DNA of 64,000 bases from the NCBI RefSeq assembly GCF_014852005.1, contig NZ_JACVAU010000002.1:248001-312000 (forward strand), written 5' to 3'. A program made the position numbers and the translations under genes. This stretch comes from Pseudoxanthomonas sp. PXM03. Lineage in GTDB: Bacteria; Pseudomonadota; Gammaproteobacteria; Xanthomonadales; Xanthomonadaceae. The notes beneath the pieces were generated by a model. It did no database searches and was not told where the DNA came from. It was given only the letters and a program-made list of their open reading frames with translations. Shown in pieces: positions 31,341 through 41,659 of the stretch (positions are counted from its first letter, which is position 1; each line of letters opens with the position of its first letter).

Positions 31341-31434
31341 GTAGGAGCGACGTCAGTCGCGACCGCGAGATCGACACACCTTGGAGGGTTGGCGCGCGCG
31401 TCAGCCGTGCGGTCGCGACTTACGTCGCTCCTAC
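31341..31434. repeat. GTAG-type REP doublet
   Basis: An inverted pair: GTAGGAGCGACGTCAGTCGC... and ...CGACTTACGTCGCTCCTAC with a ~45-bp spacer. It lies between convergent coq7 and radA and could act as a transcription barrier. Confidence 0.9.
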
Positions 31435-31453
31435 AAGGGATCCGCGCCCTGCC

Positions 31454-32857
<1,404 letters not shown>

Positions 32858-33292
32858 GCTCGAATGAGCACCTACTGTAGCTGCCTGCAATCTCGTCTGG
32901 CGAGATCCGTCGCAAGCGGACGAGACGACCACGTCACGGACGCGTGGGTTGGCGCACTCCCTCACCTCGCGAACACGCGGTCGCCTGTGCCCGGTGCGAA
33001 CCGCACTCGCAGAAGGCGACTCCTATCGCTTTCATTGAGCGGCTGAATCACTCGCGCGCCGTGGTGTCGCCGGACAGCGTTAACACCACGCGAAACCCGC
33101 CACTTCTCGACATACGGTAGGCCGGCGCATCGCCATCGGCGCGTTGGCATTCACGCGATGTCGCTGCAAACGTCGCGGTCGTGTCTTGCGATCACGGTTC
33201 CCGGAAGACGCCATCGCGTCCATCGCACGTGGTGCCGGCGGCATGCCCCTGCCATGTCGTCGGCACTCCACTTCCGAAAATGGAGATTCACC
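32858..33292. other. Intergenic region radA / haem peroxidase
   Basis: A 435-bp divergent gap. It should contain the promoters of both genes, but no clear -35/-10 pair was found. No terminator, RNA gene or convincing small ORF is seen. The peroxidase ribosome site (GGAG, 33282-33285) lies at its end. Confidence 0.4.
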
Positions 33293-34831
33293 ATGCCCGT
33301 CAAGAAGAAGACTTCCGCAAAGACCGCGTCCACGCACGCCTACGGCAAATGCAGTTACAGCTACGGCGCGTCACCGGCCAGTTGGCCGCAGCACGGCTAC
33401 GATCCCCGCAACGAGACGCCGCCGCCCAAGGGACCGGTGTTCGATCCCGGCCGGTTCGGGCGCATGTTTCCGAACCTGCCCGGACTGGTGGTGGACGATG
33501 CGGCCCTCGCAGCGCTGGGCGATGCCATGCGTGACCCGGCCGGCGCGGATCCCACCCGCGACAACCCCGGCATCCCTTCCGGCTTCACGTATCTCGGTCA
33601 GTTCATCGATCACGACATCACCTTCGACCCCACCGCCATGCCGGAAGTGCTGGTGGATCCGCAGGCGGTGTTCAATTTCCGGACGCCCAAGCTGGATCTC
33701 GATTCGGTGTATGGAACCGGCCCGTCCACGCAGCCGTATCTGTACGAACCCGGCCGGCGCAAACTGCGCGCGGGTGCCACGCAGACGGGCCAGGGCGATG
33801 CATCGATCCCCGCCGGCATGCCGAACGATCTGCTGCGGCTCAATGGCACGGCGGTGATCGGCGATCCGCGCAACGATGAGAACCTGGTGGTCGCGCAGAC
33901 CCACCTCGCCTTCATCAAGTTGCACAACAAGTGCGTCGACAAGCTGGAGGCGGAGGGCTTTCCGCAAGCTGGCCTGTTCACCGAGGCGCGGAAGCTGGTC
34001 ACCTGGCACTACCAGCGGATGGTGATCGACGATTTCCTGGGACGGCTGTGCGATGCCGCCGTGCTGGCCGACGTGGTGCAGAACGGTCGCCGGTTCTTCG
34101 ATTTCGCCGGCGAGGCGTTCATGCCGGTGGAGTTTTCGGTGGCGGCGTACCGCTTCGGGCATTCGCAGGTACGCAATGCGTACAACTACAACCGCGTGTT
34201 CAATTTCGGTAGCCAGAGGCCTGCGACGCTGGCGCTGCTGTTCCGCTTCAGCGGCGTGTCGGGCAGCGGCAACACGGCGGACATCCCGGTGCCCAGCGAC
34301 TGGATCATCGACTGGCGGCGCTTCTACGATCTGCCCGGCGGCGGGGTGACGCCCGACGCCACGCGCAAGATCGATCCGCTGCTGGCGGCGGAGTTGCACG
34401 GCCTGCCGAATGGGGGTGGTTCGCTGCCCACGCGCAATCTGATGCGCGGTGTGCGCATGGGCCTGCCCTCGGGCCAGGCGGCGGCGGCGGCCATGCAGCT
34501 GACCCCGTTGACCCCGCAGGAGCTGGGCGGCGGGCCGGATGGACAGGTGCTCATTGCGCAGGGGTTGGGGAGCAATACCCCGCTCTGGTACTACCTGTTG
34601 AAGGAGGCCCAGGTGCAGCAGAACGGTGATCGGCTGGGCCAGGTGGGCAGCCGGATCGTGGCGGAGACGTTCATCGGGCTGCTGGACAGCGATGCGCTGT
34701 CGTTCCGTCGGCAGAATCCGCTGTTCGAGCCCAGCCTGTTCAAACCGGGGGCCACGCCCACGGCGGCGGGCCGGTACACCATGGCGGACCTGCTGACCTT
34801 CGTGGACGAGATCAACCCGATCGGGGACTGA
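33293..34831 (+). CDS. Animal-type haem peroxidase family protein
   Basis: A 512-residue member of the animal haem peroxidase superfamily (An_peroxidase). The distal His107 with calcium-binding Asp108 is in LGQFIDHDITFDP. The proximal His290 is in YRFGHSQVRNAYNYNRVF. DENLVVAQTHLAFIKLHNKCVDKL and PTRNLMRGVRMGLPSGQA are also family segments. The N-terminus is Lys-rich (MPVKKKTSAKT) with no Sec signal, so the protein is cytosolic or leaves by another route. Bacterial members are thought to oxidise halides or aromatics, but substrates are mostly unknown. The start at 33293 has GGAG nearby. It is monocistronic with its own terminator. Confidence 0.88.
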   Translation: MPVKKKTSAKTASTHAYGKCSYSYGASPASWPQHGYDPRNETPPPKGPVFDPGRFGRMFPNLPGLVVDDAALAALGDAMRDPAGADPTRDNPGIPSGFTYLGQFIDHDITFDPTAMPEVLVDPQAVFNFRTPKLDLDSVYGTGPSTQPYLYEPGRRKLRAGATQTGQGDASIPAGMPNDLLRLNGTAVIGDPRNDENLVVAQTHLAFIKLHNKCVDKLEAEGFPQAGLFTEARKLVTWHYQRMVIDDFLGRLCDAAVLADVVQNGRRFFDFAGEAFMPVEFSVAAYRFGHSQVRNAYNYNRVFNFGSQRPATLALLFRFSGVSGSGNTADIPVPSDWIIDWRRFYDLPGGGVTPDATRKIDPLLAAELHGLPNGGGSLPTRNLMRGVRMGLPSGQAAAAAMQLTPLTPQELGGGPDGQVLIAQGLGSNTPLWYYLLKEAQVQQNGDRLGQVGSRIVAETFIGLLDSDALSFRRQNPLFEPSLFKPGATPTAAGRYTMADLLTFVDEINPIGD

Positions 34832-34860
34832 GCCGGCGGGCCGTGCTGTGAGCTGAAAGC

Positions 34861-34890
34861 AGAAGGGCCGCCCCTGCGGGCGGCCCTTCT
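34861..34890. terminator. Terminator shared by the peroxidase gene and tRNA-Thr
   Basis: A 13-bp perfect stem (AGAAGGGCCGCCC / GGGCGGCCCTTCT) with loop CTGC between convergent transcription units. No long T run is present on the plus side; CTTT follows on the minus side. Confidence 0.7.
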
Positions 34891-34898
34891 GGTGCAGC

Positions 34899-34974
34899 TG
34901 GTGCCGGAAATAGGAATCGAACCTACGACCTACGCATTACGAATGCGCCGCTCTACCAACTGAGCTATTCCGGC
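34899..34974 (-). tRNA. tRNA-Thr (CGT)
   Basis: A cloverleaf with acceptor GCCGGAA/TTCCGGC, D-loop AGCTCAGTTGGTAGAGC, anticodon stem-loop GCATTCGTAATGC (anticodon CGT), T-loop GGTTCGATTCC and encoded CCA. Its first half is duplicated at 35867-35904 with the downstream flank. Confidence 0.95.
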
Positions 34975-35111
34975 GGAGCCGCGAATTTTAGGGGTTGGGG
35001 TGGGGGCGGGTCAATGTGGGGGTGTCGGGAATGGGGTGGTAAGCCGCTGGGAAGCCGGGGGGGGCGAATGCGTGGGTTACATGCCTCGCCATCGTCCAAC
35101 ATGTTGGGGTT
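34937..35111. repeat. Direct repeat copy 1 (tRNA-Thr 5' half plus flank)
   Basis: About 175 bp that recur 930 bp further on at 35867-36040 with few differences. The unit holds the first 38 nt of tRNA-Thr, an AT-containing GCGAATTTTAGGGG block, a G-rich stretch and a conserved TGGGTTACATGCCTCGCC segment. It ends just before the stop of the orphan exported gene. Confidence 0.9.
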
Positions 35112-35146
35112 CGCAAGCTCACCCCAACCTATGGCCCTGACTGCCG

Positions 35147-35623
35147 TCAGTTCTTCTCTCGAACGACTGGCAGGTAGGCTCGATATGTATCCTGTACCAC
35201 TTGGGTAAGCTTATCTATCGTAGCGCCTTGGATGTTTTCCAGGACTGTCGGGCATACGACTGCGGGGTCGAACTGCTTAAACTTGCCGAGCGCGCCATCA
35301 TTGAACGTTTGTACGCGCTGTTGTATCGCTTCTTGCATAGGCGTATTGAACTCAGGATCGTCATTCAATTGCTCCATTAGGGGCTTATTCGCCTCGCTAA
35401 GTTTGACGACAAATCCCGCCCTTTCCTTCATCAACGATTCCCTTAGCTCGGGGAGCTTATGGGAACAATGCTCAATGATTGGGTCCAACGTGCGCGCTGG
35501 CATCGAAAGCAGGTAGCGACCGACTGTCTCGGGCTCCCCATCAAGTTTCTGCAAATCCTGTGCATGCAGGCTTCCCGTGAAGACCGCAAACGACCAACCA
35601 AGGATCGACGAGACTCGGATCAT
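35147..35623 (-). CDS. Small exported protein, possible orphan immunity protein
   Basis: A 158-residue protein with a Sec signal peptide (VSSILGWSFAVFTGSLHAQ, cleavage near HAQ-DL) and a helical, mostly hydrophilic mature part with two Cys (EHCSHKL, AVVCPTV) that could form a disulphide. No family is recognised. It is followed on the minus strand by the same 175-bp tail that follows the RHS-linked lipoprotein gene, so it occupies the equivalent slot in an older copy of that module. That suggests an immunity gene left behind when its RHS toxin tip was replaced. Lower GC than the core genes. GGGGGTGA precedes the ATG. The function is inferred from context only. Confidence 0.6.
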   Translation of the reverse strand: MIRVSSILGWSFAVFTGSLHAQDLQKLDGEPETVGRYLLSMPARTLDPIIEHCSHKLPELRESLMKERAGFVVKLSEANKPLMEQLNDDPEFNTPMQEAIQQRVQTFNDGALGKFKQFDPAVVCPTVLENIQGATIDKLTQVVQDTYRAYLPVVREKN

Positions 35624-35798
35624 TGTTCACCCCCACTTTCCCGAATTATGCCAGCAGTCCAACTGCAGCCTGAGGTGAATCTTATGCGGCAATGGCCCGA
35701 AAATGCGAAGCCGGCACTAAGCCAACTTACGCCCCAAACGTCGATTTCGCGCTTGGACGCATATCATCCGTACTTACTGGAAACACCTGGAAAAAACA

Positions 35799-35820
35799 AA
35801 GGCCCGCGTTAGCGGGCCTT
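35799..35820 (-). terminator. Terminator of the RHS/immunity operon
   Basis: A 9-bp stem (AAGGCCCGC / GCGGGCCTT, loop GTTA). On the minus strand it is followed by TTGTTTTTT. It is downstream of the lipoprotein gene and repeat copy 2, and upstream of the orphan exported gene. Confidence 0.85.
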
Positions 35821-35866
35821 GTTCGGTGTTGCTTATAAGTGTCGCTTCGGAACGGTGCTGGAGGCT

Positions 35867-35904
35867 TTACGAATGCGCCGCTCTACCAACTGAGCTATTC
35901 CGGC
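35867..35904 (-). pseudogene. Truncated tRNA-Thr (5' half only)
   Basis: Identical to the first 38 nt of tRNA-Thr (acceptor 5' strand, D-arm, half of the anticodon arm). It stops inside the anticodon loop and lacks the T-arm and acceptor 3' strand. Cannot make a tRNA; it marks a recombination endpoint. Confidence 0.9.
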
Positions 35905-36040
35905 GGAGCCGCGAATTTTAGGGGTTGGGGTGGGGCCGGGTCAATGCGGGGGTGTTGGGGATGGGGTGGTAAGCCGCTGGGAAGCCGGGGAGCGAATGCG
36001 TGGGTTACATGCCTCGCCATCGTCCAGCATGTTGGGGTTC
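35867..36040. repeat. Direct repeat copy 2 (partial tRNA plus flank)
   Basis: The second copy of the unit at 34937-35111, offset by 930 bp at its start. Small differences include a deletion in the G-run near 35985-35990. It ends just before the stop of the lipoprotein gene. Confidence 0.9.
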
Positions 36041-36064
36041 AACAATCCACCCGAACCCGTGACC

Positions 36065-36406
36065 CTAAGCTAAGCCGGAACACGAGACCGACAAGACCCT
36101 GCGTGCTTCGTACTCATATTCAATTCGAATGACACTGCATCCCCCGTCAAAGACAACGGGAAGCTTATCAAGCGTAACAAGGTGAATCCCCATATCCCCC
36201 CCTAGTACAAGTACGCCACTGAGCATTCCCGCATCCGTCCTTGCATAGTAGCGAGTGTACGAGCTTATATCGGACGCTCCAGCGGGAAGGGTAAGTCCGC
36301 GCTCCAACTCTTTGACATGAGAAGCCATGTCCGAATCCAACTCGCGCACGGTGCTGCACCCTGTCAGAAGAAAAACAAAAAAAACTAATCTCGTTGCTAG
36401 CGCCAT
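36065..36406 (-). CDS. Small lipoprotein, probable immunity protein for the RHS toxin
   Basis: A 113-residue protein with a lipoprotein signal: RLVFFVFLLTGC, with LTGC as lipobox and lipidated Cys17. The mature part (STVRELDSDMASHVKELERG...) has no recognised family and contains two further Cys. It starts 11 bp after the RHS stop, with its ribosome site AGAGG overlapping the RHS 3' end, the tight coupling typical of toxin-immunity pairs. A lipoprotein immunity partner implies that the toxin is blocked in the periplasm. AT-rich relative to the RHS core. The immunity role is inferred from position. Confidence 0.65.
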   Translation of the reverse strand: MALATRLVFFVFLLTGCSTVRELDSDMASHVKELERGLTLPAGASDISSYTRYYARTDAGMLSGVLVLGGDMGIHLVTLDKLPVVFDGGCSVIRIEYEYEARRVLSVSCSGLA

Positions 36407-36417
36407 AACTTGAACCT

Positions 36418-39400
36418 CTAGAAGTATGTCGGCCTAATGGGTATCCCATGCTCCTGCCTGATCTTATTCTCAATCGGGAGGGACTGGTACTCAGCTGGCG
36501 GTGTCGTTCCCTTGATGGGGGCTCCATATACAGAGCTTTGGACACCTTCATTGATCGCTTTTGAATGTCCCATTTCATGCCCAAGACCAACAAAAGCAGG
36601 CCTCTGCGTAGATCCAGTCGCATCTTGCCCCCCAGTGTTATTGCTCGGGTTGTATTTGATCTCTGACCCCAACCCTACGCCTTTGTTTGCAGAGGGGCTG
36701 GCGCTAACCCTAGTAGAGTTATCGCCCGTTGACTCTCTAATTAAGATCACGTTCTTAGTGTCCCGTAGAGAATTGACCAGAGCCCTCCCCTCAGGCTTAC
36801 TTTCCAGCTTCTTAATGTCTTCTCTGACCTGCTGCTTGAACTCTCTCGTGCCCTCAATTCGGATGCGTCGCCCGTCTGGGTCCGTGTACTTGTAGGGGTT
36901 CTGGTTTGCGTACCAATACCGATTGAAGTTAACCCCCGGCTTTTCGTGCGCCGTCACCGGATCAACCGAAAGAAACACCCCCACATGCGGATCGTAGTAC
37001 CGCTGCTGCATGTAGGTCAGCCCGGTTGCCGCATCCTGCACATGCCCCGTGTAGCCGATGCCCTGATAGTTGGGCTTGCCGATTACGGCACCGTAGGGCT
37101 CGTAGTCGTTCCGCTCGATGACGGTGCCGGCATGATTGGTCACCGCGATCGGGCTGCCCAGCGCGTCGGTGTGCTTGAACAGCGATTGAAGAGACTGCGT
37201 TGAGTGCGTCCAGACCCTATCGGCGATCAAGCTCCCAGCGAGATAGATGTGCTCGAAATTCTTTCCCGCGCGATAGTCTTCCGTGTAGAGCACCTGCCCC
37301 GACTGACTGTACTGCGATGCAATCAAATTGAGAGACGTCCCCCAAGCATTAACACGCCGACCTTGGGCATCGTAGCGGTACCACTCTGGCCCACCGACAG
37401 CCCCGGTCGGACCGTGGGCCTCGCGTAGTCGGTTGCCGTAGTCAAACGTGTAAGAGCTTCCGTTCTTGTTCTCCAGATTGCCCTGCAGGTCGTAACCAAA
37501 GCCTACTGTCGTGGCGCCGCTACTGTTCTTGATGTTCTCAAGCCGATTGTTGCCTGCACCGTAAACATACTCCGCGTAGTCCTTTACCCCTGCCAGCTTC
37601 CACGACTTCATGTTATCCAGAGCGTCGTAGGTGAAGTGGTGCCAGTGGTCACCCCCGAACATCGCGGAACCGGCAGCTGTAAGGCGATCCAGTCCGTCGT
37701 ACTCCATGAGGCGGTACTTGGGCGGACTGCCCGGGATCATGTCTGGCACGTGGTCATAGATCTGGTTTACGTTGCCGTTGGCGTCATAGCGATAGCTGAA
37801 ATCCATCGACAGGCCGCTGCCGGAAACCCGATCCGGAAGCTGACGGGCATTCTGGGTCATGGTGTGAAGCAGGCCATTGCCATAGGTGAACTGCTTGATC
37901 GCCCCATTGGGGTAGTAGCTGGCACCAGAGGCGTAGTAGTAGCCGGACTGATCGCGCGCCTGCGTGGCCTGTCCCAAAGCATTGGGGGCATAGGTGATGA
38001 CAAGACCGGTCGGGTAAGTTTGCGTGGCCAGGCTTCCGTTGGCGTCATAGCCATACCCCAGACCCCATACATACCAGTTCGGCTGATGAATCGACTCGCC
38101 GGTCAGCATGCGTCGCTTGTTGTAGACGTAGTCGCTTACCACCGGCGCCCCGCCACCGGCGTCATTCCATACCGTGACCTGCGAAGGCAGGCTGTCCGGC
38201 GTATACGTCCAGAGTTGATTTCCACGACCATCCGGAAACAGCAACTGATGCAGCCGGCTCCGAGCATCGTAGTACCGCGTGACCTTCCGCCCCGAATCCC
38301 GCCCAGCAATGGTGTCGCAGCTGGTCGTTCCCATCAGATGATGCAGGCCCGCCGCGCTCCATTGCAGATTCCCTGCGTTGTCATAGTCCATGATGGTAGC
38401 GCCCGTCTCGGGCTCCACCGCTTTACAGAGTTGCTGATAGCCGTCATACACGTAATGCCGATCAACGAAAAGGCTGCCACTCGCATTGCGCTTACGAATA
38501 CGCACCGGCTTGCCGAACACATCGCGATGAATCTCCGTCGCCGACGTATCAGCACCGGCAAACTGGGTCACACCACTTGGATAGTCCGTTGCAGGGACAT
38601 CGAAAGCTTGGTACTCGGTCAGTATCGAGAAGCCACGCGGATTCGTCACCTGCTGCTGGAAGCCAGCCAGATACTGGATGGTGGTCGTTAGCAAGCTGGG
38701 AGAGAGCTCGCTGTCTTGACTGGTTGACGTCGGTCGACCTAAAGCGTCGTACGCCGTCCAGGTACCCGTCGTCAGCACATCCGTTGTGCCCGGATACGAT
38801 GCAAACGTCGTTCGCCCAGCATGATCGTAAGTGAAGCGTTGGAAGCGCTTCGTCCCTACTTCGTTCGCAGCGTCGTACTCGCGCGTCACCAAGGGACGCC
38901 ACAAGCCGTCGTAGTAGCTGATCTTGACTGCATTTCCCGTCGTGACGGTCTGCCGCCAATGTCCGGCCGGGATGCCGTACTCGCTTGCCGAAACCTGCTG
39001 AAACACCTGCGTAGTCGTATTCCACGCCGTGGTGTCGCCCGTGGGATACACGATGCTGGCCAGTCTGCCCATGGCATCGTAGCCGTAGCCAGTCGTGTAA
39101 CCATTCTCGTCGGTGACCGAGGTGATCCAACCGCTGTCGTTGACCATCGCCGACTCCACCGCACCCGCAGGTGCTTCCGGTGTAGGCGGATACTGGATGG
39201 CCTGCGGGACGCCGCGTTTCCAGTTGCTGGCGGTCGTGACGTTGTTGTTGCCGTCCTTGACCGTGGCGACCGTGCCGTCGGCGTTGTAGGTCAAGGTCTG
39301 CATGACCTTGCCGTACGACTCGCTGATCGACGGTCGCGCCAAGGCGTCGAACGTCGACTCCGCGACCTCCTGCCCATTCACGACAAGCTTCTGTGTCTGG

Positions 39401-41259
39401 CCCAGCACCCAAAGCGACTGATTATCGTGGTAGTCCGTCAGTTCCGTCTTGACCTGGCTGCCCGCAATCGAACTGAAACGCTTGACTGCTTTCGGCCTGG
39501 CCAGCGCATCGAAGAGATCGACCTGATACTTGAAATCCACGCCATCACGCGTCGTCGTAGTGCTCAGCTGCGGACGGTGGTACTCGGACGTGAACCCATC
39601 GAAGTTCTCTCGCAGGCTGTAGCCGAAGCGCTCCGGGTAGCCCTGCGGCGCCATGCTCAGGTCGAAGGTCGAAACCTGCACATCCATGAGCGGCGTCGTG
39701 GTACTGCCCCGCTCCACGCGCAGCAGCTTGCCTTCGTTATAGCGATAACTGTTGCCATGGAAATACTTGGTGCGCTCGCCATTGGGCCCCAGCACTAACG
39801 TCTCCGCCCGGCCCGCGCACGCATCCGACATACAGATCGGCTCGCCACACATGGTCCCCATCGGGCACGGGGTCATCATGTCGCCGCCCGGATAGAACTG
39901 GTAGCTGATGTTGGGCGTGTAGGTGTAGTTCCACTCCGACGCCGTCAGACTCGGCCCTGTGATGCGCTTTTTCGTCAGCGAATACGCCTCGTAGGCAATC
40001 GTCCACTGATTGGTGTCATCGTTGGTATTGGTGCCGAACTCGCCACCCACATCGAAGTTCTGACATGCCACGGGCACGTTGCTGCGGCCGTGCCTCAACC
40101 ATCCGACCGTAAACGTTCCAGTTGCCCCTGAGGGATGCTGGATCGTTCCTGATACTTCCGTAGGACCGATCGGTCCGGAGAGACGCACGAAGCAATCACG
40201 CGTGGGCTCGTTCGCGGCACCCATCGGATACTGGATCGTCGCCGAGGTGAAAGGGGAAAAGCCGATCGTCCACTGCGCCCCATCCGGCTGTATGACAGCC
40301 GACAGGCTTCTTCTCGTGCCGGCGGCGACGTACTGGTACGTCCAGGTACGTGTCCCCTGTACCACAGTGGCGATATGCCCCTGTCCATTGTAAGTGATGG
40401 CCAATTGACGCCCATCGCTGGACACGATGCCGGTCAGCCGACCGGGCGCATTCCAGGCATTGGTATACGTGTATTCGACCGTATTGCCGAAGCGGTCCTG
40501 CACCTTGGTGGCATACAGCACGTTCTTGCGGCGCGCGATATTGCTGCCGCCATTCGCACTGCTCAGGTTGGGCTCGCGATACTGGGCCATCCAGTCGAAC
40601 CAGTACTTGGTTCCGTCCGGCGTGATCGCCAGGAAGCCCTCACCCGTCGTGTTCTTGATGGTGGACAGGCATGACACATAAGTCTGGCCCGTGGTCATCC
40701 AGTAGTACGGCCCGCCCGTCGATGGCAAATAGGCGCCGGGTCGCACCTGGAGAAGCTCGCCGCCCGCTCCCGGCACATTGAGCGTGTTGCCCTGCCAGAA
40801 GTCCCAGACATTGATGTCCCATACCGGCGACGGCGGCGACGCTTGGTGCGCGGGTGCTGAACAACGGCGTCCGGGATCGCCGGGCACCCGGCTCTGCCAA
40901 TTGGAGGCAAACGAACCGCTGATGCTGGGCGCATCAATATCCCAGTCCGCCATCATCTGATCCGTCACGGTCTCGTATCGGTTCTGCACCGAGTAGGAGC
41001 GGGAAATACCCACGGGCAGTGCGTTGTTACCCGGAATCGCCACGTCGGTGGCCGTGAACGACAGCGACCCGTTCGCGAGATTGACCTGATCCCCGAACAG
41101 GTCGGATTTCAGCGCGGCCGCCTGCTTGGCGGACTCGACACGCTTGTCGTATTCGTCCCAGGGATACTTGGAAGGTGTCTGCGCGGATGCATCCAGCCCT
41201 GCGCCCGCTCCCAGCATCAACAGCATCCACCCAGCCACCCGCTTGCGCGCTGTCTCCAT
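36418..41259 (-). CDS. Secreted RHS/YD-repeat polymorphic toxin with C-terminal M91-type metallopeptidase
   Basis: A 1613-residue protein. A Sec signal peptide (GWMLLMLGAGAGLDASA, cleavage near residue 26) leads into an N-terminal region with DLFGDQVNLANGSLSF, many YD repeats (for example GYDAMGRLASIVYPTG, YDALGRPTSTSQ, YDANGSLATQTYPTG) and the RHS-associated core (YYDPHVGVFLSVDPV ... NRYWYANQNPYKYTDPDG). The ~148 residues after the core are the variable toxin tip: FVGLGHEMGHSKAINEG gives a zinc HExxH at about 1561-1565, and PIENKIRQEHGIPIR resembles the ExN..R.E.G ending of M91 (NleD-like) peptidases. The RHS shell should encapsulate the tip, which is released to cleave proteins in a target cell. 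The tip is visibly lower in GC than the core, as expected after tip exchange. GAGGGG precedes the ATG. The secretion route is unknown. Confidence 0.92.
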   Translation of the reverse strand: METARKRVAGWMLLMLGAGAGLDASAQTPSKYPWDEYDKRVESAKQAAALKSDLFGDQVNLANGSLSFTATDVAIPGNNALPVGISRSYSVQNRYETVTDQMMADWDIDAPSISGSFASNWQSRVPGDPGRRCSAPAHQASPPSPVWDINVWDFWQGNTLNVPGAGGELLQVRPGAYLPSTGGPYYWMTTGQTYVSCLSTIKNTTGEGFLAITPDGTKYWFDWMAQYREPNLSSANGGSNIARRKNVLYATKVQDRFGNTVEYTYTNAWNAPGRLTGIVSSDGRQLAITYNGQGHIATVVQGTRTWTYQYVAAGTRRSLSAVIQPDGAQWTIGFSPFTSATIQYPMGAANEPTRDCFVRLSGPIGPTEVSGTIQHPSGATGTFTVGWLRHGRSNVPVACQNFDVGGEFGTNTNDDTNQWTIAYEAYSLTKKRITGPSLTASEWNYTYTPNISYQFYPGGDMMTPCPMGTMCGEPICMSDACAGRAETLVLGPNGERTKYFHGNSYRYNEGKLLRVERGSTTTPLMDVQVSTFDLSMAPQGYPERFGYSLRENFDGFTSEYHRPQLSTTTTRDGVDFKYQVDLFDALARPKAVKRFSSIAGSQVKTELTDYHDNQSLWVLGQTQKLVVNGQEVAESTFDALARPSISESYGKVMQTLTYNADGTVATVKDGNNNVTTASNWKRGVPQAIQYPPTPEAPAGAVESAMVNDSGWITSVTDENGYTTGYGYDAMGRLASIVYPTGDTTAWNTTTQVFQQVSASEYGIPAGHWRQTVTTGNAVKISYYDGLWRPLVTREYDAANEVGTKRFQRFTYDHAGRTTFASYPGTTDVLTTGTWTAYDALGRPTSTSQDSELSPSLLTTTIQYLAGFQQQVTNPRGFSILTEYQAFDVPATDYPSGVTQFAGADTSATEIHRDVFGKPVRIRKRNASGSLFVDRHYVYDGYQQLCKAVEPETGATIMDYDNAGNLQWSAAGLHHLMGTTSCDTIAGRDSGRKVTRYYDARSRLHQLLFPDGRGNQLWTYTPDSLPSQVTVWNDAGGGAPVVSDYVYNKRRMLTGESIHQPNWYVWGLGYGYDANGSLATQTYPTGLVITYAPNALGQATQARDQSGYYYASGASYYPNGAIKQFTYGNGLLHTMTQNARQLPDRVSGSGLSMDFSYRYDANGNVNQIYDHVPDMIPGSPPKYRLMEYDGLDRLTAAGSAMFGGDHWHHFTYDALDNMKSWKLAGVKDYAEYVYGAGNNRLENIKNSSGATTVGFGYDLQGNLENKNGSSYTFDYGNRLREAHGPTGAVGGPEWYRYDAQGRRVNAWGTSLNLIASQYSQSGQVLYTEDYRAGKNFEHIYLAGSLIADRVWTHSTQSLQSLFKHTDALGSPIAVTNHAGTVIERNDYEPYGAVIGKPNYQGIGYTGHVQDAATGLTYMQQRYYDPHVGVFLSVDPVTAHEKPGVNFNRYWYANQNPYKYTDPDGRRIRIEGTREFKQQVREDIKKLESKPEGRALVNSLRDTKNVILIRESTGDNSTRVSASPSANKGVGLGSEIKYNPSNNTGGQDATGSTQRPAFVGLGHEMGHSKAINEGVQSSVYGAPIKGTTPPAEYQSLPIENKIRQEHGIPIRPTYF

Positions 41260-41659
41260 GGCATCCCCTCGATCATTGTCCTGGCGGCTCCATCATGGAA
41301 TCCGCACCCCTTCGAAGAACATACTTCCTGGATGCCTTGCGGGAAAGATCCAGCGACGAGTAAATGAATGTAGTTGGGGCAGGCTCGGTGCCAAGCCTGG
41401 CAGGACTGGAGCACTCGATGGAGTGCATCCGCCCTGGCCTCCACTCCGACTCACCCGGCGCGGTAGTTCCGACGCCCTTCCAAGACTTCCAGGCCCCGCA
41501 GTGCAACTCGTCCACGCTGGGGTCGTTCCGGAGCGCGACGCATTGACCATGCGTCGCGTCGCGCCGTCTCTGTATCAGCCATGCGGTGGCAATAACGCCG
41601 GACAGGGCCCCGAACCAACTGCCCATGCGCCACCCAGCAAAGCCATCACGCGCGACGCA
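41260..41659. other. Intergenic region upstream of the RHS gene
   Basis: About 400 bp that should contain the RHS promoter. Several overlapping short ORFs exist on both strands, including a 117-codon minus-strand frame at 41273-41626, but none has a ribosome site together with plausible composition. No repeat or RNA gene is seen. Confidence 0.4.

Noticed and set aside
34899-36040. Integrase-type genomic island with attL/attR at tRNA-Thr
   Set aside because: The duplicated tRNA piece is the 5' half, not the 3' end normally used as att site, and no integrase or excisionase gene is visible.
41273-41626. 117-codon minus-strand ORF upstream of the RHS gene
   Set aside because: No ribosome site, overlaps many other chance frames, and nothing protein-like conserved was recognised.
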